Origin: Candidatus Caccousia avistercoris
GTDB taxonomy: Bacteria > Bacillota > Clostridia > Oscillospirales > Acutalibacteraceae
Reading direction: 5' to 3'
DNA: 33,253 nt
Assembly: GCA_018715025.1 (NCBI GenBank)
Contig: DVMK01000036.1
Span: 1 to 33,253, forward strand
In this document: piece after piece, positions 31,001-33,253 of the stretch
How the letters are laid out: each line of letters starts with the position of its first letter
Numbering within the stretch: the first letter of the stretch is position 1
Notes under the pieces: generated by a model
Databases searched by the model: none
What the model was told of the DNA's origin: nothing
The model's input: only the letters and a program-made list of their open reading frames with translations
Translations under genes and position numbers: made by a program

Positions 31001-31891
31001 TTCAGCGGCTGGCTGCCGGTGATGAAGAAGGCGGTTGACATTGAGGCTGGCGAAAACTCCCTTTCCGGCTATGTGTTTGTGCCCCAGGAGACGGAACGCC
31101 TGAAGGAATTTGTCTCTCTGCGCAGCCGCACCACCGGCGAGGACGTCCCCTTCGGGGAGGACTCCGTGGTTCTGACAGAGAAGGCCGCCGACATCCTGGG
31201 GGTGGAGGTAGGCGGCACCATCACGCTGGAAAACGAAAGCAGCCGGAAGATCAATTTGACGGTGACGGGCATTACCGAAAATTATGTGTACCATTATGTG
31301 TACATCGCCCCGGAGCTGTTCCAGCAGGAAATGAACGATCCCGTCGAGATTACCGAGGTGGAGGCCGTCTGTGTTCAGGGCCCGGAGGAGCGGGAGGCGA
31401 CGGCCCGCCTTCTGCAGGAGCAGGAGGGAGTGGCCACCGCAGGCTTTACCGAGGACACGCGCGCTTCCTTCGACGACCTGGTGGAAAGCCTGAACGTAAT
31501 CATTGTTGTGATTATTTTCTGTGCCGGAGCCCTCGCCTTTGTGGTATTATATAACCTGACGAACATCAACATTACCGAGCGCCAGCGGGAGCTGGCCACC
31601 ATCAAGGTGCTGGGCTTCTTCGACGGCGAGGTGGCGGGTTACATTTACCGGGAAACCACCATCCTTTCCCTGCTGGGGTGCCTGTTCGGGCTGGGCTTCG
31701 GGGTGGTGCTCCACTCCTTTGTCATCCAGACGGTGGAGGTGGACATGGTGATGTTCAGCCGTTCTATCGCCTCCCTGAGCTTCTTGTGGAGCGTCCTCAT
31801 TACCATGGTGTTCACAGCCGTTGTGGACGTCATTATGCTCCCCAAAATGAAGCATATCAACATGGTGGAAAGCCTGAAATCAGTGGATTAA
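28019..31891 (+). CDS. Giant FtsX-type ABC permease with extracytoplasmic 7-residue-repeat arms
   Basis: A 1290-residue permease, far longer than MacB-type proteins (about 400-850). Order: membrane helix 1 (about 20-37); a soluble MacB-like region (about 40-258); a first arm of 7-residue repeats of the type ELADAEQ (about 260-435); a tip region (436-575) with two copies of a FLQEL helical module; a returning arm of the same repeats (576-737); FtsX domain 1 with helices around 761-880; a second soluble region; and FtsX domain 2 (about 1155-1290) ending VESLKSVD. Eight membrane helices in all. By MacB topology, everything between helices 1 and 2 is outside the cell. ATG at 28019 follows AGGGGG by 10 bases; a TTG at 27980 overlapping the ATPase gene is less likely. 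Substrate or target unknown. Confidence 0.85.
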   Translation: MRIKSFYKDIGRAVTHSWSRFLALLVIVALGSGMYSGLRATAPDMRATADQYFDSSRFMDVHLVSTFGFTQEDVEAIRAAEGVENVMAGYTADVLSRVGERDLVLRLHSLPEYMGEDNGDYLNRPTLLAGRMPEKSGECVLSTDSLENDPVSLGDTIVIEDTDGTLEDNLARSEFTVVGFVESSYYISVSLGSSTIGSGTLDRYMYLLSEDFSQEYYTDLFATVTGAAALDTFTQEYQDTVDPVLDRLEVLAEDRAEIRYQDIRDEARQELDDAQNTYDEEKAKAEQELADAEQELLDAEQEVADGEQELADSRQKLLDAEQELQDGREELADAQQSYEDGLRQLEEGKQEYEDGVKEIADGREQWMDGYSQYLTGLNQYEYGLSQLEMQKEDAYAQLADARKQLNDAQKELNDAKEQLEEQKENYNLAKQLSGVVDSLLESKPEDPETPEEPQISSEEEAAAFLQELMGQNPADAMTAVSGLDESSKSYLSNYIQTVLENPDVPEEQQALLRQLLALLGGSGEEEGGGELTEDNVADFLQELAGMDEAQAAEKLMGLSRDELVILSDYLHSAVDQYEDGRAQISSANWQLREARAEYNRQKAEADEQFAEAEQELADAKAELDDAAQELEDSKAELDDGEQQLVDAKAEIEENEQKLADAEKELADGRQELADAEQEIRDGWQELADGEADLNDAKQELADGWQEYEDGRQEAEQELADGAKELNDARDELAKLERPEWYVLGRDANVGYVSFEGDCDRMESLSTVFPVMFFLVAALVALTTMTRMVEEERGVIGTYKALGYGRGKIASKYLLYAAIPTLLGSVCGVLLGFQTLPRVCWSAYLMMYNAPALISGFHWAYALTGTAASVLCTLGATWLVCRSELKETPAALLLPKVPKAGKRILLERLGFVWKRLKFTQKVTCRNLFRYKRRLFMTVVGIAGATGLLLTGFGIKDSIADIVEKQYSDIYRYDTVISLKDGEVSEGLRSVLESDAFSGWLPVMKKAVDIEAGENSLSGYVFVPQETERLKEFVSLRSRTTGEDVPFGEDSVVLTEKAADILGVEVGGTITLENESSRKINLTVTGITENYVYHYVYIAPELFQQEMNDPVEITEVEAVCVQGPEEREATARLLQEQEGVATAGFTEDTRASFDDLVESLNVIIVVIIFCAGALAFVVLYNLTNINITERQRELATIKVLGFFDGEVAGYIYRETTILSLLGCLFGLGFGVVLHSFVIQTVEVDMVMFSRSIASLSFLWSVLITMVFTAVVDVIMLPKMKHINMVESLKSVD
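28800..30225 (+). repeat. Two blocks of 21-base coding repeats (7-residue units) in the permease gene
   Basis: Block 1 (about 28800-29310) and block 2 (about 29745-30225) are built from degenerate 7-residue units, consensus E-L-x-D-A/G-x-Q, about 20 or more in each. Units differ at synonymous sites, so this is an old protein repeat kept by selection more than a recent DNA duplication. The regular period of 7 with Leu at one position and Asp-Ala/Gly at others suggests long helical arms. Confidence 0.8.
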
Positions 31892-31936
31892 TTTTTAGAT
31901 TTGCCCCAGGGCAAGCGGCAGAGGAGTGCGGGACAA

Positions 31937-33112
31937 TTGAAAATTGAGGATCTTCGGAACATTTTCACCGGCAGCCGGGTGGAGCTGATCGAGCTGAGCG
32001 GGGAATACATTTACTATGCGGAGGAAAAGCAGGAGGAGGGGCTGAACAGCCTGTTCCTGCTGGAGTACAACCGGCGCACCAAGCGGGAGCGGGTGGTGGC
32101 CAACTATATTTTGAACGATCCTTCCTTTGTGCACCATTATTTTGCCTTTCCGGCAGATATTGTGATGCTCATTGAGGACGGCGGAAGCGAGCTCTGGATC
32201 CTCTCCCTGGACAAGGAGAGCGGCCGGGAGCGCACCATGGCCCGCCTCAGCCTGATCGGCGGCTTTCAGGGCTGCGCCGCCCTGGACAGCAGCCACCTGC
32301 TGGTGTGGACGCAGGAGAATGAGAAAAGCCGCGAGCTGTTCCGGGCTTACCGCTCCATGACAGGCCAAGAGCGGGTCTGCTACCTGTACGACCTGGCGGA
32401 GGGAAAATACTACTATGTGAAGGACCCCCGCCTCTGCGCCGCCCAGCCGGGCGAGGTGGTGCCCTGCCAGGTGCAGGGGGCGGAGCAGCTTCTGGTGCTG
32501 GAGCCTCACGGCGACGAGGCGGAAAAGCGGAAATGCTACCGGAACCGCCGCTGGCTGGGGGAGGATGTGAACGACAACGTGTGGCTGTGCCCTGTGCTGG
32601 ACGCGGTGGTGTCCATCAAGGCGGGGGAGCCGAAAACGCCCATGGATCTGGTGCTCAGCGTGGGCACCGGCGGGCTGCTGCGCTATGCCGGCCTGGATTC
32701 CCAGGGCCTTTATTTCCGGGCGGAATACTTCCCTGACAGCGACCAGCGCCTGGTGGTGCTGCGCCGGGAGGACGGCGGCAAGGAGGCCGTCTGCTCCCTT
32801 CCCCAGGGGGAGGGGGACCGGCTTCTGTTCCAGTCCGGCGGGGCCGGGCCCTTCCGGGCTTACCTGGTGCAGGACAAGGGAGAAGAGTACCAAGTCAGGG
32901 GCCTTTACGGCGCTTCGCTGGACACGGCCTTTTCCAAGGAATTGGGAGAACTGGTTGCCTGCGTGGAGGACCGCTACCTGGTGGCCCGGTACATACTGGC
33001 AGACGAAACCGACTCGTTTGAATTCCACTCGGTGCGCGACGCCCAGACGGGAAGCCAGCAGAGCTACGAGTGCCGCTGCGCCGTCCTGGACCAAACCGTG
33101 GTGCTGTATTGA
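31937..33112 (+). CDS. Protein of unknown function, possible beta-propeller, last gene of the ABC operon
   Basis: A 391-residue protein without signal peptide or membrane helix, so probably cytosolic. I recognise no family. It is rich in short beta-strand patterns such as GEYIYYAEEK, SLFLLEYNRR, ELWILSLDKE and YLYDLAEGKYYYV, spaced at 30-50 residues, which suggests a beta-propeller or similar repeat fold. The start is uncertain: the TTG at 31937 has GAGGAG 10 bases upstream and is preferred over the TTG at 31901, which has none. It begins 45 bases after the permease stop and shares its strand, so an accessory role to the ABC system is plausible by position only. Confidence 0.7.
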   Translation: MKIEDLRNIFTGSRVELIELSGEYIYYAEEKQEEGLNSLFLLEYNRRTKRERVVANYILNDPSFVHHYFAFPADIVMLIEDGGSELWILSLDKESGRERTMARLSLIGGFQGCAALDSSHLLVWTQENEKSRELFRAYRSMTGQERVCYLYDLAEGKYYYVKDPRLCAAQPGEVVPCQVQGAEQLLVLEPHGDEAEKRKCYRNRRWLGEDVNDNVWLCPVLDAVVSIKAGEPKTPMDLVLSVGTGGLLRYAGLDSQGLYFRAEYFPDSDQRLVVLRREDGGKEAVCSLPQGEGDRLLFQSGGAGPFRAYLVQDKGEEYQVRGLYGASLDTAFSKELGELVACVEDRYLVARYILADETDSFEFHSVRDAQTGSQQSYECRCAVLDQTVVLY

Positions 33113-33167
33113 GTGCTTGCGCCCTCCTCCCCTTTGCGCCCGGCAAAATCCCCTGCGGAATTTTTTC

Positions 33168-33196
33168 TTGACAAATCCGGGCGTTTAGAGTATATT
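33168..33196 (+). promoter_or_regulatory. Consensus promoter for a gene beyond the right edge
   Basis: A perfect TTGACA (33168-33173), 17-base spacer and TATATT (33191-33196). About 45 bases on, GGGGAAGGAA sits at the very end of the window, possibly the ribosome site of the next gene. The 55 bases between the preceding stop and this promoter show no convincing terminator. Confidence 0.7.
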
Positions 33197-33253
33197 AAAA
33201 TTTATCACGTTAGTATTGCAAAAAGACAGATGCTGTGATGGGGAAGGAATGCG

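Overview
The window looks like a chromosomal segment of an anaerobic, high-GC Clostridia-type Firmicute, probably a gut Oscillospiraceae/Ruminococcaceae relative. The evidence is Firmicute-style AGGAGG ribosome sites and sigma-A promoters, the [FeFe]-hydrogenase maturases HydE, HydG and HydF, a B12-dependent class II ribonucleotide reductase as the only RNR seen, plant/host-glycan glycosidases, and family-level similarity of every recognisable product. No tRNA, rRNA, CRISPR array, insertion sequence or phage gene was seen. No stretch over 300 bases lacks a gene.

Layout, left to right. (1) 1-5.6 kb, minus strand: a GH38 alpha-mannosidase whose frame meets a TAG codon at the window edge, a TetM-like ribosome-associated GTPase, a small cysteine-rich protein (DUF6171-like) and a GH51 alpha-L-arabinofuranosidase. 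(2) 5.6-11 kb, minus strand: a transglutaminase-like lipoprotein, then the hydE-hydG-hydF operon with its own promoter and terminator. (3) 11.1-13.4 kb, plus strand: a TtcA-like PP-loop ATPase, divergent from hydE, and a MalY/PatB-type C-S lyase, ending in a strong bidirectional terminator. (4) 13.4-19.9 kb, minus strand: nrdJ, with two candidate NrdR boxes in its promoter, then a MarR regulator with a heterodimeric ABC exporter and clear operator palindromes. (5) 20-22.8 kb, plus strand: the 5' part of a PHP-type metallohydrolase gene joined out of frame to the 3' part of a GGDEF gene, followed by an NCS2 purine permease with a structured leader. (6) 22.8-24.4 kb, minus strand: tadA and a CPBP-family membrane protease. 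(7) 24.6-33.1 kb, plus strand: a YcxB-like membrane protein, a FadR-type GntR regulator, an overlooked 36-residue membrane miniprotein, then an operon of a small Smr protein, an ABC ATPase, a 1290-residue permease and a protein of unknown function. The window ends with a consensus promoter for a gene beyond it.

Most genes are housekeeping or common accessory types. The least ordinary parts are the giant ABC permease, whose predicted extracytoplasmic domain is two long arms of 7-residue repeats with a duplicated alpha-helical module between them; the PHP/GGDEF junction, which is either a deletion scar or an assembly join; the stop codon inside the GH38 catalytic domain; and the paired NrdR-like sites before nrdJ. 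I found no sequence that by itself proves a wholly new system. The Smr / ABC ATPase / coiled-coil permease / unknown-protein operon is the best candidate for one.
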